Of a stretch of DNA of 8,746 nt, positions 1 to 5,456 are shown in pieces; the stretch's first letter is position 1, and every line of letters starts with the position of its first letter. The notes beneath the pieces were generated by a model. The model saw only the letters and a program-made list of their open reading frames with translations, did not search any database and was not told the origin of the DNA. Source of the DNA: Candidatus Woesearchaeota archaeon. GTDB lineage: Archaea; Nanobdellota; Nanobdellia; SCGC-AAA011-G17; JACQNH01. Position numbers and translations under genes: made by a program. The DNA is taken from positions 1 through 8,746 of the forward strand of contig JACQNH010000076.1 of assembly GCA_016203175.1 (NCBI GenBank). The letters are read 5' to 3'.

Positions 1-1
1 A

Positions 2-292
2 GACCCTGGTGCAGGGTCAATGATAATATCAGGCAACTTCGGCATCGGGACAACTTCTCCTGGAAGAGCATTAGAAGTTTCTGGCTCAATTAATGGCACT
101 CAATTAAACATATCAGGTCCAACTAATTTGGCTTATGGCTCTGGAAATGTTGGGATTGGAACAACATCTCCTATAGAAAAATTAGTAATATCTGGAAATA
201 TGTCTGTACATAATATCAGTATTAGAACCCCAAGTGGTGTAGGCGGATTAATATTTCACAATGGAAGCGGAATTTGCATAGTATCGTGTTAA
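2..292 (+). CDS. GIGTTSP-repeat surface or fibre-like protein, C-terminal part only
   Basis: The frame is open to the left edge of the window, so this is the 3' end of a longer gene; the first internal ATG is at 20. The visible 96 residues hold two copies of a GNxGIGTTSP motif about 35 residues apart, separated by short beta-rich, Ser/Gly/Asn-rich segments. Repeats of this kind occur in the shafts of phage tail-fibre-like and large cell-surface proteins; this is family knowledge, not proof of function. The end is ...NGSGICIVSC with two cysteines. The segment is visibly richer in G+C than the genes that follow. The exact role (adhesin, surface layer, virion fibre) cannot be decided from this fragment. 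Confidence 0.75.
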   Translation, partial: DPGAGSMIISGNFGIGTTSPGRALEVSGSINGTQLNISGPTNLAYGSGNVGIGTTSPIEKLVISGNMSVHNISIRTPSGVGGLIFHNGSGICIVSC

Positions 293-345
293 AATAGTAA
301 ACAAAAATATAACCATACTATATCCAATAGAACAAAATGGAGAAC

Positions 346-370
346 TTATTTTAAGTTGTACTGATTAGAA
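346..370 (+). promoter_or_regulatory. Possible TATA box and short leader before the 371 gene
   Basis: An AT-only stretch, TTATTTTAA, lies about 20 bases before the ATG at 371, and no SD sequence is visible between it and the start. This spacing fits an archaeal promoter with a leaderless or very short-leader transcript. The whole region is AT-rich, so the match is weak evidence. Confidence 0.3.
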
Positions 371-718
371 ATGATAAATATAAAGAGAAAATTTATAGTT
401 GTATCTTTTTTGCTTCTTTTAATTATAATAATATCGTTTATTTCTGTTGCACAAGTTGAAGATAATGATAAAACACCAAAACTAAAAAATAATTTACACA
501 AGATGAAAAAATTAGGAGATATAACTTCTGAAACTCCTACAAATGTTGAAAAAAACAAAATTAAATCATATTTAAAAACAAGATTTAATCAAGATATAGA
601 AGTTTCACATATAAGGCAGTATGAAGATGTTGTTTATGCTTATACAAACTTAACAGTTGATGGAAAGGGAGTAAAATGGATAATTAACATAAAAGATTAT
701 AATAATGTTATACAATGA
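371..718 (+). CDS. Small secreted or membrane-anchored protein, unknown
   Basis: The 115-residue protein begins with two to three basic residues and a strong hydrophobic stretch (about residues 8-27), then a sequence resembling a signal-peptidase site (SVAQ). This suggests export or an N-terminal anchor. The rest is a soluble, Lys/Asn-rich domain with an alternating pattern near the end (VVYAYTNLTVDGKGVKWIINIKD) that looks like beta strands. I do not recognise the family. The stop TGA overlaps the ATG of the next gene (ATGA), so the two are probably translated together and belong to one operon with the two genes that follow. Confidence 0.7.
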   Translation: MINIKRKFIVVSFLLLLIIIISFISVAQVEDNDKTPKLKNNLHKMKKLGDITSETPTNVEKNKIKSYLKTRFNQDIEVSHIRQYEDVVYAYTNLTVDGKGVKWIINIKDYNNVIQ

Positions 719-1527
719 AAAAAATAATAATTTTATTTGCAATATTTTTGCTTATGCCGATAATCTATGCAGGATATGGAGATTTAGGATGGGGAAATTG
801 TGAGGGAGGATGGGCAGTATGTGAAGCATCTGTCATAACTTCACCAACAATATTAGGAAGTAGTAGTGGAGGTAGTAGTTTTTTAACAATTTCTAAAACA
901 TTTGTAAAAAGTTTAGATGAATTAAAAACAATTTGCTACATAGATATTCAACCACAATCATTAACTTTTAGTAGTGATAATGATGTACAAGATATTAGAA
1001 TTAGAAATCTTAATCCAACATCAATAAAAACAACCTTAACATTTGTTGATGATAATGATAATACTGCAGCATCATCATATTTATTAAAAAATTTTAATGA
1101 TGGTGCTTTATTTGGAACATTAAATATTAGTATTCTTTTAAAAACTATACCAAGTTCGAATAAATATACTTTATTAAAATTTGATTTTGAAAATTGTAAT
1201 ACACAAAATATTTCTATACCAATTAGTATTGAAAGTATAAATGAATCTCAGAATAATAATAATATATTTACAAGCTTAAATATGTTATCAATTATTTCAT
1301 TACCTACAATAAATAAGATTAAATCATATTTTAATAAAAATATTTTGATTAATTTAAAGATACCCTTTATTAAAGAAACAATAAATTTAAAAAATTATAT
1401 AGTTTTAAGTATAATATTTTTAATATCATTACTTGTTTTCAACATTTCTATATCCTTTTTTTTTCAATTCATATTATTCGTTATAATGAATATTATTCCA
1501 AATTTTATAATAAATTTATTTGTATAA
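715..1527 (+). CDS. Secreted protein with a beta-sandwich-like region and C-terminal membrane segments
   Basis: This 270-residue protein starts with a clear signal peptide (MKKIIILFAIFLLMPIIYAG). An early Gly/Cys/Trp-rich segment follows, then a Ser/Gly linker (about 49-55). Residues 75-175 are an Asn/Ser/Thr-rich region with alternating hydrophobics (PQSLTFSSDNDVQDIRIRN), like the Ig-like or CARDB-type sandwiches of archaeal surface proteins. The last 45 residues are strongly hydrophobic and would form one or two membrane helices. It probably sits on the outer face of the membrane, anchored at the C terminus. It overlaps the gene before it by four bases and ends one base before the next ATG. 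The family is not recognised. Confidence 0.75.
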   Translation: MKKIIILFAIFLLMPIIYAGYGDLGWGNCEGGWAVCEASVITSPTILGSSSGGSSFLTISKTFVKSLDELKTICYIDIQPQSLTFSSDNDVQDIRIRNLNPTSIKTTLTFVDDNDNTAASSYLLKNFNDGALFGTLNISILLKTIPSSNKYTLLKFDFENCNTQNISIPISIESINESQNNNNIFTSLNMLSIISLPTINKIKSYFNKNILINLKIPFIKETINLKNYIVLSIIFLISLLVFNISISFFFQFILFVIMNIIPNFIINLFV

Positions 1528-1528
1528 A

Positions 1529-1933
1529 ATGAAAAAATTAGTTAAAGATATTTCAATAGTAGTTTTTACCATTATTTTGATTATATCTATTACTATAATA
1601 TTATCTAAAAATTTTATTTACACTAATAATAAAATTGTTAATTGTGATACATCTTGTTTAAATGATTATATAACTTGTTTAAGTAATAGTGACACTTGTA
1701 AAACAGATTGTTGGAAAGATTATAATAAATATATGAAAGATAATTTAATAATGTGTAGAGATTTTGAAGGAACAGAAAAATGTCGTGATATTGCAGATAA
1801 AACAACTAAACGAGATATGGCTTTAGAGTCACAACAATGTCAAGTAAAGTGTGATAATAGTTTAAATAAGTGTGAGAAAGATAATAAAGTTTGTGCAGAA
1901 AATATTAGAAAATGTATGACAAAAGGAGAGTGA
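1529..1933 (+). CDS. Membrane-anchored cysteine-rich protein
   Basis: I chose the ATG one base after the preceding stop; an upstream in-frame TTG at 1520 is less likely. The 134-residue product has an N-terminal membrane helix (about residues 7-27). An exported domain follows with 12 cysteines in short regular spacings (CDTSC, CLSNSDTCKTDC, CQVKC, CEKDNKVC) and predicted helices, suggesting a disulfide-braced helical bundle. It completes a three-gene set of exported proteins (371-1933), which could form a surface complex. The end of the gene carries AAAGGAG, which is the SD sequence of the next gene. The TGA stop is in frame with that next ORF. Confidence 0.75.
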   Translation: MKKLVKDISIVVFTIILIISITIILSKNFIYTNNKIVNCDTSCLNDYITCLSNSDTCKTDCWKDYNKYMKDNLIMCRDFEGTEKCRDIADKTTKRDMALESQQCQVKCDNSLNKCEKDNKVCAENIRKCMTKGE

Positions 1934-1939
1934 AGAAAA

Positions 1940-2101
1940 ATGAGAACAGACGGAAGACATTGTGATAATTGTGGACATTATTTGTCAGAAGATGAATTTG
2001 ATAGATATGGTAGTTGAAATTATAAATGTGATAAATGTGAATTTAAATACATTCATGGAGCAGATATTGATGAATTAAAAAAGAAACAAGGTTATAATTA
2101 A
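1940..2101 (+). pseudogene. Zinc-ribbon protein interrupted by an in-frame TGA
   Basis: An AAGGAG sequence precedes the ATG at 1940. Reading through gives 53 codons: an N-terminal CDNCGHYL knuckle, then a TGA at codon 26 (2015-2017), then in the same frame a second knuckle CDKCEFKY, ending in TAA. The two CxxC pairs are spaced as in a zinc ribbon, so the TGA falls inside a single small domain and would cut it in half. Trp (TGG to TGA) would fit well at the site. Explanations are a fresh nonsense mutation, a sequencing error or recoding. Neighbouring ATGA stop-start overlaps argue that TGA is normally a stop here. Confidence 0.6.
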
Positions 2102-2126
2102 ATTTAAGTATAAAATGATAGGAGAA

Positions 2127-2180
2127 ATGAAATCAGAAAGATATAAAAAACAAATTATAGATTTTGAAAAAATAGAATAA
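2127..2180 (+). CDS. Possible 17-residue peptide
   Basis: ATG at 2127 opens a 17-codon charged peptide (MKSERYKKQIIDFEKIE) ending in TAA. An in-frame ATG at 2115 would add four residues. The GGAG lies only about 2-5 bases before the 2127 ATG, which is too close to be ideal. It may be a leader peptide or chance. Confidence 0.25.
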   Translation: MKSERYKKQIIDFEKIE

Positions 2181-2239
2181 ATAGAGGTAATAAAAATAAA
2201 AAACTACTATAAAAATAATAAAATGAGAAGGTGATAAGA

Positions 2240-2422
2240 ATGTACAATGATGAAAAATATAAAGGATATTTATTAGAATTTGATAATGAGTTTGATACTC
2301 AAACAAAAGAAAAATTAGTTACAGGATTGGCAATATTAAATAAGAAAGTTATTTTTTTTGTAACAACAAAAACTAAATCAGAGAGTCTCAATATATTAAA
2401 AAATAAAATTGATAATATTTAA
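2240..2422 (+). CDS. Small soluble protein, unknown
   Basis: The 60-residue product starts at ATG 2240, which has GAAGGTGAT at SD distance; a GTG at 2231 is in frame but lies inside that SD. It is acidic at the N terminus, has a helix-like middle (TQTKEKLVTGLAIL), a hydrophobic strand (KKVIFFVTT) and a basic helical tail (ESLNILKNKIDNI). The alternation suggests a small alpha/beta fold. I do not recognise it. It lies 11 bases before the membrane hydrolase gene. Confidence 0.6.
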   Translation: MYNDEKYKGYLLEFDNEFDTQTKEKLVTGLAILNKKVIFFVTTKTKSESLNILKNKIDNI

Positions 2423-2433
2423 ATTTTTTAAAT

Positions 2434-2865
2434 ATGCCAAATTATAAAACTCATCTATTAGTTTCACTAATATTATCTTTATCTTTATTTTTTGTATTTT
2501 ATTATTATAAAAAACTTACATTGTCACAACTTATATTTCTTCCTTATATATTATTTCTTGGTATAATTCCTGATATAGATACTAAAAAATCATTAGCAAG
2601 AAAAATGATGAATATTGGATTTTTAAGTTCTATATTAATATTATTTGGTATGTTTTACATTCTTTTAGAAATAAAATATTTGATTATAATTACAATTTTC
2701 AGTATAATAATTTTATTTATCTACAAACTTCCTCATCGTGGAATGACACATAATCTTTTATTTGGTTTATTAATGACGTTTTTTTTATTTTTTATATCAC
2801 CATATCTTTTTATAATATCTTACATATCTTTCTTATCTCATTTAGCTTTCGATAAAATTATTTAA
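2434..2865 (+). CDS. YdjM/DUF457-like membrane-bound metal-dependent hydrolase, short form
   Basis: The 143-residue polytopic membrane protein carries the family's metal-ligand motifs in order: NYKTH near the start (H7), PDID (D47, D49), HRGMTH (H101, H106) and SHLAFD (H136, D140). Four to five hydrophobic segments lie between them. YdjM-type proteins (COG1988, DUF457) are integral membrane proteins thought to be metal-dependent hydrolases; the substrate is not established. Family members usually continue past the last motif for tens of residues, but this one stops four residues after SHLAFD, so it is either a short variant or truncated. No SD is visible; TTTAAATTTTTTAAAT directly upstream could be promoter sequence for a leaderless start. 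Confidence 0.8.
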   Translation: MPNYKTHLLVSLILSLSLFFVFYYYKKLTLSQLIFLPYILFLGIIPDIDTKKSLARKMMNIGFLSSILILFGMFYILLEIKYLIIITIFSIIILFIYKLPHRGMTHNLLFGLLMTFFLFFISPYLFIISYISFLSHLAFDKII

Positions 2866-2887
2866 TTTTTCTATGTTTGTGTTTTAT

Positions 2888-3037
2888 TCATTTTGCTTTA
2901 AGATGGGATTTGATGCAATATTGTTCAGCAGTCCATATATCTTCTGATATAATACTTTTTAATGCTGCTCCGAATTTAGGTTTTGGATAACAAAAACTAT
3001 TTTTTTGATAATTAGTTAAATTAAGATGAAGTTTCAT
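2888..3037 (-). CDS. 49-residue protein, unknown
   Basis: A short frame starting at ATG 3037 reads MKLHLNLTNYQKNSFCYPKPKFG... and ends with a TGA. It overlaps the end of the preceding minus-strand ORF by 17 bases in another frame, and AGGAG lies 14 bases upstream, so the pair could be translationally coupled. The product is basic with two cysteines. The position at the tail of the cluster, a plausible composition (Trp, Tyr, Pro) and the overlap favour a real gene, but there is no recognised homology. Confidence 0.45.
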   Translation of the reverse strand: MKLHLNLTNYQKNSFCYPKPKFGAALKSIISEDIWTAEQYCIKSHLKAK

Positions 3038-3167
3038 AACAATTATCTTTTCTCCTACCTATTTCTTTTTTGATTATCTCTAGCATCTTAAATAATGTGG
3101 GTAAATCATCATTTATAATTGTTTCAGCAAAGTTTTCTTCCCAAGTTAACTTTTTTATAATAGTCAT
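3021..3167 (-). CDS. 48-residue helical protein, unknown
   Basis: The ATG at 3167 is seven bases after the preceding stop, with GTGAAG as a weak SD. The product (MTIIKKLTWEENFAETIIN...) is charged and probably helical, with a basic end (KKEIGRRKDNCYE). It is in the same frame as the zinc-ribbon gene before it, separated by TGA and two codons; read-through would give a fusion, but independent translation is simpler. The function is unknown. Confidence 0.5.
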   Translation of the reverse strand: MTIIKKLTWEENFAETIINDDLPTLFKMLEIIKKEIGRRKDNCYETSS

Positions 3168-3173
3168 ATTGCT

Positions 3174-3413
3174 TCACGATTTTAAGTTCGACTTGTCGGT
3201 TGAGAGGTAGCGTTGCTTTATTATTTCATAAGCAAATCTATTAAACTCACCCTTATCTTCATTCATAGCTTCTTTTTCAATATCTTCAAATACATCTTTC
3301 ATTGCTTCTATCCTATTAAAATCTATAACTTCACTTACACATTGAGAGCATGTCATTGAGGGTATTGTTCCCACTTCAATCTTCTTATCACATCTTTGAC
3401 ATTCTTGTTTCAT
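3174..3413 (-). CDS. Zinc-ribbon protein with VFxDIEKE / IKQRxLST module
   Basis: ATG 3413 has AAAGGTGA at ideal SD distance; the GTG at 3422 is part of that SD. The 79-residue product has an N-terminal zinc ribbon (C5, C8, C22, C25: CQRC and CSQC) followed by a helix EAMKDVFEDIEKE (36-48) and IKQRYLST (65-72). The last two segments recur almost unchanged in the 6258-6554 gene, which has no zinc ribbon, so the helical part is a shared module; in my recollection, tails of this style occur in small phage proteins. The sequence upstream (CCAATTAAAA, CTTT, AAAGGTG, CTAA) is also shared with that gene, showing a DNA-level duplication. A role in nucleic-acid binding is possible but not shown. Confidence 0.75.
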   Translation of the reverse strand: MKQECQRCDKKIEVGTIPSMTCSQCVSEVIDFNRIEAMKDVFEDIEKEAMNEDKGEFNRFAYEIIKQRYLSTDKSNLKS

Positions 3414-3414
3414 T

Positions 3415-3486
3415 TTAGTCACCTTTAAAAGTTTTTAATTGGAGATACTTGTTTGTGTTTTTATAAAATCTTTTGCGTAATTTCAT
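3415..3486 (-). CDS. Possible 23-residue basic peptide, coupled to the next gene
   Basis: ATG 3486 with GGAG upstream opens MKLRKRFYKNTNKYLQLKTFKGD, and the TAA stop lies one base before the next ATG (3413). The peptide is strongly basic. Its last codons contain the SD of the following gene, so it could act as a translational coupling leader. The corresponding stretch before the paralogous gene at 6551 is frameshifted, which argues against a conserved peptide. Confidence 0.35.
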   Translation of the reverse strand: MKLRKRFYKNTNKYLQLKTFKGD

Positions 3487-3487
3487 C

Positions 3488-3547
3488 TTAAATCATCTCC
3501 TTGTTTAAAAATTCTGTAAGCATATTAATATATTCATTTAGTTTCAT
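3488..3547 (-). CDS. Possible 19-residue peptide
   Basis: ATG 3547 with GGAAGTGAT at SD distance encodes MKLNEYINMLTEFLNKEMI, an amphipathic helix. The end contains the AAGGAG used by the next tiny ORF, and the TAA lies one base before that ATG. The chain of SD-bearing mini-ORFs is suggestive, but each is short enough to arise by chance. Confidence 0.35.
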   Translation of the reverse strand: MKLNEYINMLTEFLNKEMI

Positions 3548-3575
3548 TGTATCACTTCCGTTTTGGGTTTATTTT

Positions 3576-3606
3576 GCATAATTGTATGCCGTTTTTCGTA
3601 ATAGTG
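3576..3606. repeat. Small palindrome and GTATGCCG direct repeat
   Basis: Just downstream of the 3621-3941 gene, GCATA-ATTG-TATGC forms a five-base-pair hairpin (3576-3589). The octamer GTATGCCG occurs twice, at about 3584 and 3606. Further in, GCCGA/TCGGC spans the stop codon. This is the counterpart of the larger palindromes between the other genes of the cluster. Confidence 0.5.
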
Positions 3607-3620
3607 TATGCCGAACAAAC

Positions 3621-3941
3621 TTAGTCGGCTTTTGGTATAAATTCGTGTTTATCATAAAAAAATGAATGTGCAGTAAGAGGTTTTCCGCATATTTGACATT
3701 CTCTATCATCAAAAGCTGATTGAGTTTTTCGGCTATTAGGCGACTGAGGCTCATTTTCTAAGAAACATTTACTTTGGGAACATCTACCCTTTACAATCTC
3801 ACTTCCACATTTAGAACAAAAAACTTGAGCCGAAGCTTGAGGTTTAGAGGATTTAACATAAACTAAATGTCCTTTACAATTACAATTAGGATATTCTTGG
3901 CACACCTCTTCCTTTCCCGAATTTTTAAATCGTGCTTTCAT
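3621..3941 (-). CDS. Double zinc-binding protein
   Basis: ATG 3941 is preceded by TGAGGA at SD distance. The 106-residue product has an N-terminal cysteine-rich part (CQEY..NCNCKGH) leading to a FCSKCG knuckle and SKC, consistent with a zinc ribbon. After a polar linker, the C-terminal half carries ECQICGKPLTAHSFFYDKH, a CxxC plus two His that resembles a compact zinc finger. It is likely a small DNA- or RNA-binding protein, but the family is not recognised. The basic start (MKARFKNSGK) recalls the start of the recombinase (MKPQFKNSQF). The opposite-strand ORFs here are shadows. Confidence 0.7.
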   Translation of the reverse strand: MKARFKNSGKEEVCQEYPNCNCKGHLVYVKSSKPQASAQVFCSKCGSEIVKGRCSQSKCFLENEPQSPNSRKTQSAFDDRECQICGKPLTAHSFFYDKHEFIPKAD

Positions 3942-3960
3942 AAATCCTCAAAACTTTTGT

Positions 3961-4029
3961 CTAATGGTGGAATTTATCGACCCGAAGGGCTTGAGTCCTC
4001 GTTAGAGGATTTTGATAAATTCCTATTAG
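3961..4029. repeat. Inter-gene palindrome with two inner hairpins (three-way junction)
   Basis: GGAATTTATC (3969-3978) pairs perfectly with GATAAATTCC (4014-4023), and CTAAT/ATTAG extends the stem (3961-3965 with 4025-4029). Inside are two separate hairpins, CCC-GAA-GGG (3981-3989) and TCCTC-GTTA-GAGGA (3996-4009). The right half encodes the end of the 3974-4261 gene. The same plan is seen at 7223-7273 and 5904-5960. Confidence 0.85.
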
Positions 4030-4261
4030 GCGACAACACCTTAGCGTTGCTTGAGTTTGATGTTTTGAACTTAAACTCTGCAAATATTGTTTCTTTATCA
4101 TCAAATGGATTGGTGATTTCTGATTTTAATGAAAATGTTTTAGTCTTTCCTGTATGTCTAATATATACAGCCAACTTTCCTATGAAATCACTAAACTCTA
4201 AGGGATTCTTGCAGAGTTGTTTAATCAATTTTACGACATCATATTTGTATTCTTTTTCCAT
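3974..4261 (-). CDS. Small soluble protein with disordered tail, unknown
   Basis: ATG 4261 follows TTTGAGGTTTTGAACA, with GAGG as the SD. The 95-residue protein has a helical N-terminal half (KYDVVKLIKQLCKNP), a beta-rich middle (KLAVYIRHTGKTKTFSL, ETIFAEFKFK) and a Ser/Asn-rich low-complexity tail (SSNAKVLSPNRNLSKSSNEDSSPSGR). The tail is encoded by the hairpin-rich DNA of the cassette's 3' arm and neighbouring palindrome, so it may be a by-product of those DNA elements. The folded part is not recognised. The gene lies inside inverted-repeat arms at 4025 and 4288. Confidence 0.65.
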   Translation of the reverse strand: MEKEYKYDVVKLIKQLCKNPLEFSDFIGKLAVYIRHTGKTKTFSLKSEITNPFDDKETIFAEFKFKTSNSSNAKVLSPNRNLSKSSNEDSSPSGR

Positions 4262-4288
4262 TGTTCAAAACCTCAAATTTTGCCTAAT
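4025..4288. repeat. Inverted-repeat arms bracketing the 3974-4261 gene
   Basis: Right arm (upstream of the start codon, 4263-4288) read on the minus strand is ATTAGGC, five bases, then TTGAG and GTTTTGAAC. Left arm (inside the 3' end of the gene) on the plus strand is ATTAGGC (4025-4031), a 19-base insert with CAAC/GTTG, TTGAG (4051-4055), six bases, then GTTTTGAAC (4062-4070). That gives 21 matching bases in the same order, with extra sequence only in the 3' arm. Confidence 0.75.
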
Positions 4289-4321
4289 TGCTTTGAGCAA
4301 AGGCTCGTAGCAAACTAATTT

Positions 4322-4351
4322 AAAACCCATAGATATTTGCTATGGGCTTTT
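4322..4351. terminator. Hairpin between the 4340-4516 and 3974-4261 genes
   Basis: CCCATAG (4326-4332) pairs with CTATGGG (4340-4346) around a seven-base loop; flanking AAAA and TTTT extend it. On the minus strand the hairpin is followed by TTTT, as in an intrinsic terminator, and it includes the stop codon of the 4340-4516 gene. It also occupies the position of the inter-gene palindromes in this cluster, so its role may not be termination. Confidence 0.5.
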
Positions 4352-4516
4352 GCGAATATTATGCCCAGCCTTTTTAGGCGTAGTAGATTTTTGGGCTTTT
4401 TTTAGTTCTTTTAATATCTCAAATAGTAAGTTTGCCTCAACACTTTTACTTACAATTACCCCACCATCTTTATCTGATATTCTTATCCACACCTCCCCTG
4501 CTCTTTCTATTTTCAT
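4340..4516 (-). CDS. 58-residue protein, unknown
   Basis: ATG 4516 has GGATGGAGG at SD distance; the upstream in-frame ATG (4528) overlaps that SD. The product is beta-rich at the start (AGEVWIRISDKDGGVIVSKS), then helical (NLLFEILKELKKAQ), and ends in a basic tail (TPKKAGHNIRKSP) encoded by the left inverted-repeat arm. The shape recalls small beta-beta-alpha DNA-binding or regulatory proteins, but this is only a guess. It sits in the most clearly bracketed unit of the cluster. Confidence 0.6.
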   Translation of the reverse strand: MKIERAGEVWIRISDKDGGVIVSKSVEANLLFEILKELKKAQKSTTPKKAGHNIRKSP

Positions 4517-4554
4517 CTTTTCCTCCATCCCAAAAATCTATTGGGCATAATTAT
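4356..4554. repeat. Inverted-repeat arms bracketing the 4340-4516 gene
   Basis: Left arm, plus strand: ATTATGCCCA (4358-4367), a 16-base insert containing GCCT-TTTT-AGGC (4368-4383), then TAGATTTTTGGG (4384-4395). Right arm (4529-4552), reverse complement: ATTATGCCCA, one A, then TAGATTTTTGGG. All 22 bases match in order, and only the 3' arm carries the mini-hairpin. The right arm ends just before the SD; the left arm is coding. Confidence 0.9.
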
Positions 4555-4620
4555 ATGGTTTCGCCTGAAGTCCGCAAGTAACATTCGTTCATTATTCGCT
4601 TGCGGATTTCGTGAAACCAT
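4555..4620. repeat. Inter-gene palindrome
   Basis: ATGGTTTC (4555-4562) pairs with GAAACCAT (4613-4620), and TCCGCAAG (4571-4578) pairs with CTTGCGGA (4599-4606), forming a 66-base imperfect stem with a roughly 20-base loop. It abuts the arm of the 4340-4516 unit on the left and the arm of the lipoprotein unit on the right. Confidence 0.85.
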
Positions 4621-4622
4621 TA

Positions 4623-4997
4623 TTCGACGACCCGCAAAGGGCGAAACCTCGAAGGTTTCGAGTAAAAATGAAGGGATTAAGTTTTGTTACAAACACATTC
4701 ACAACCTCTAAACGCTTCTTCTATGTCCTTTGTTAAATTTTCAGTAGTTCTAAAACAAAACTCCAATCTTTCTTCTGTTCCTATATAAGTTGTAAATTTA
4801 CATTTCGCTTTTTCATAATCGTAATCTATACGTTCTCCAAAAAAATTTATATCGAATGGTGAATGACAATCAACTCCAGTCATATTTATATCATCACAGA
4901 AGGGTATCTGTGAATGATTGATGGATTTACAACCAGCAACCAATAATGATATGCTTATTCCAAATATCAATAATCCCTTCATTTTTATTTCGTCGAA
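4623..4997. repeat. Inverted-repeat arms bracketing the lipoprotein gene
   Basis: Left arm, plus strand: TTCGACGA (4623-4630), a 32-base insert with two hairpins (CCC/GGG and CGAAACC-TCGAA-GGTTTCG, 4631-4662), then TAAAAATGAAGGGATTA (4663-4679). Right arm (4971-4997), reverse complement: TTCGACGA, two A, TAAAAATGAAGGGATTA. The 17-base and 8-base blocks are perfect and about 300 bases apart. The right arm contains the gene's start codon; the left arm ends at its stop. Confidence 0.9.
4677..4982 (-). CDS. Cysteine-rich lipoprotein
   Basis: The 101-residue protein begins MKGLLIFGISISLLVAGC. The hydrophobic run and LVAGC at residues 14-18 match a lipobox, so C18 would be lipidated and the protein held on the outer face of the membrane. 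The mature part has seven more cysteines (29, 39, 61, 76, 94, 96, 98), ending in CECVC, so disulfides or metal binding are likely. No SD is visible before ATG 4982; the start codon lies inside the 17-base inverted-repeat arm, which could pair with the 3' end of the message. This is the only clearly exported member of the minus-strand cluster besides the helical membrane peptides. The function is unknown. Confidence 0.75.
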   Translation of the reverse strand: MKGLLIFGISISLLVAGCKSINHSQIPFCDDINMTGVDCHSPFDINFFGERIDYDYEKAKCKFTTYIGTEERLEFCFRTTENLTKDIEEAFRGCECVCNKT

Positions 4998-4998
4998 G

Positions 4999-5283
4999 TT
5001 ATTGTATGGGTATAGTTATTTGTCTATATTTCTCTATAGCATCAACTAAGTTTAATTTCTTTTCATTCATAATTTCTTTTCGCATTTGGTCGTAAAGTTC
5101 AGGCTCGTAAGGATTTTCATTCTCAATTTTTTCTTCATCAAGCTGCCCAGATAATTTTTGTCTAAAATTTCCGCATTTCAAACATAGAGCTAATTTATTA
5201 TATTTGTATACAATATCAAAATATTGAATATCCCTAAATTCCCAGAAATGCTCGCAACAATTAAATCCATTTTCTTTATTCAT
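4999..5283 (-). CDS. Zinc-ribbon protein with helical tail
   Basis: I chose ATG 5283; a TTG at 5301 that overlaps the previous stop (TTGA) is an alternative adding six residues. The 94-residue product has C8/C9 with H11 (NCCEHFWEF) and a CLKCGNF knuckle at about residue 34-37, a CxH...CxxC arrangement seen in small viral and archaeal zinc ribbons. The rest is charged and helical (LDEEKIENENPYEPELYDQMRKEIMNEKKLN). It is a likely nucleic-acid or protein-binding adaptor. It follows a one-helix membrane peptide with no gap. Confidence 0.7.
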   Translation of the reverse strand: MNKENGFNCCEHFWEFRDIQYFDIVYKYNKLALCLKCGNFRQKLSGQLDEEKIENENPYEPELYDQMRKEIMNEKKLNLVDAIEKYRQITIPIQ

Positions 5284-5297
5284 TTTGCAATCCGTAA

Positions 5298-5444
5298 TCA
5301 AAAATTTATACTTTTTACTATCTTATTTGTCTTTTCTACTATACCATCCAACATAGCAACTAAAACAAACCCTACGAATATTGGAACACCAAAAACATAA
5401 GTTAAAGGGTTTGTCCATATTAAAGTATTTTTTATAAATCCCAT
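5298..5444 (-). CDS. Single-helix membrane peptide
   Basis: ATG 5444 is preceded by TAGGAAGTAAC as SD. The 48-residue product has one hydrophobic segment (about residues 14-32, TYVFGVPIFVGFVLVAMLDG) and a basic C-terminal tail (EKTNKIVKSINF), which predicts an inner positively charged end. Small one-helix proteins like this are common in mobile elements, but no function can be read from the sequence. Confidence 0.6.
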   Translation of the reverse strand: MGFIKNTLIWTNPLTYVFGVPIFVGFVLVAMLDGIVEKTNKIVKSINF

Positions 5445-5456
5445 TTTAGTTACTTC

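Larger units (their letters stand above)
4995..5456. repeat. Weak inverted-repeat arms around the 5298-5444 and 4999-5283 gene pair
   Basis: GAAGTTATTGTATGGG (4995-5010) matches the reverse complement of 5440-5456 (GAAGTAACTAAAATGGG) at about 12 of 17 positions. It places arms at the first gene's SD and start and at the second gene's end, as in the other units. The match alone could be chance. Confidence 0.35.

Noticed and set aside
3174..3422. Inverted-repeat arms around the 3174-3413 zinc-ribbon gene
   Set aside because: TTGAGAGGTAGC and the complement of the SD region match at only about 8 of 12 positions. This is consistent with the pattern but too weak to list.
3569..3754. 61-residue minus-strand ORF in another frame
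   Set aside because: It overlaps the double zinc-binding gene (3621-3941), whose Cys/His pattern and SD make it the real frame.
3867..4310. 147-residue plus-strand ORF
   Set aside because: It runs antisense through two minus-strand genes that have SD sequences and zinc motifs, has no SD of its own, and its composition looks like translated antisense DNA.
4623..4997. Insertion sequence or MITE with terminal inverted repeats
   Set aside because: There is no target-site duplication and no transposase, and each unit has its own unrelated arms, which is unlike copies of one element.
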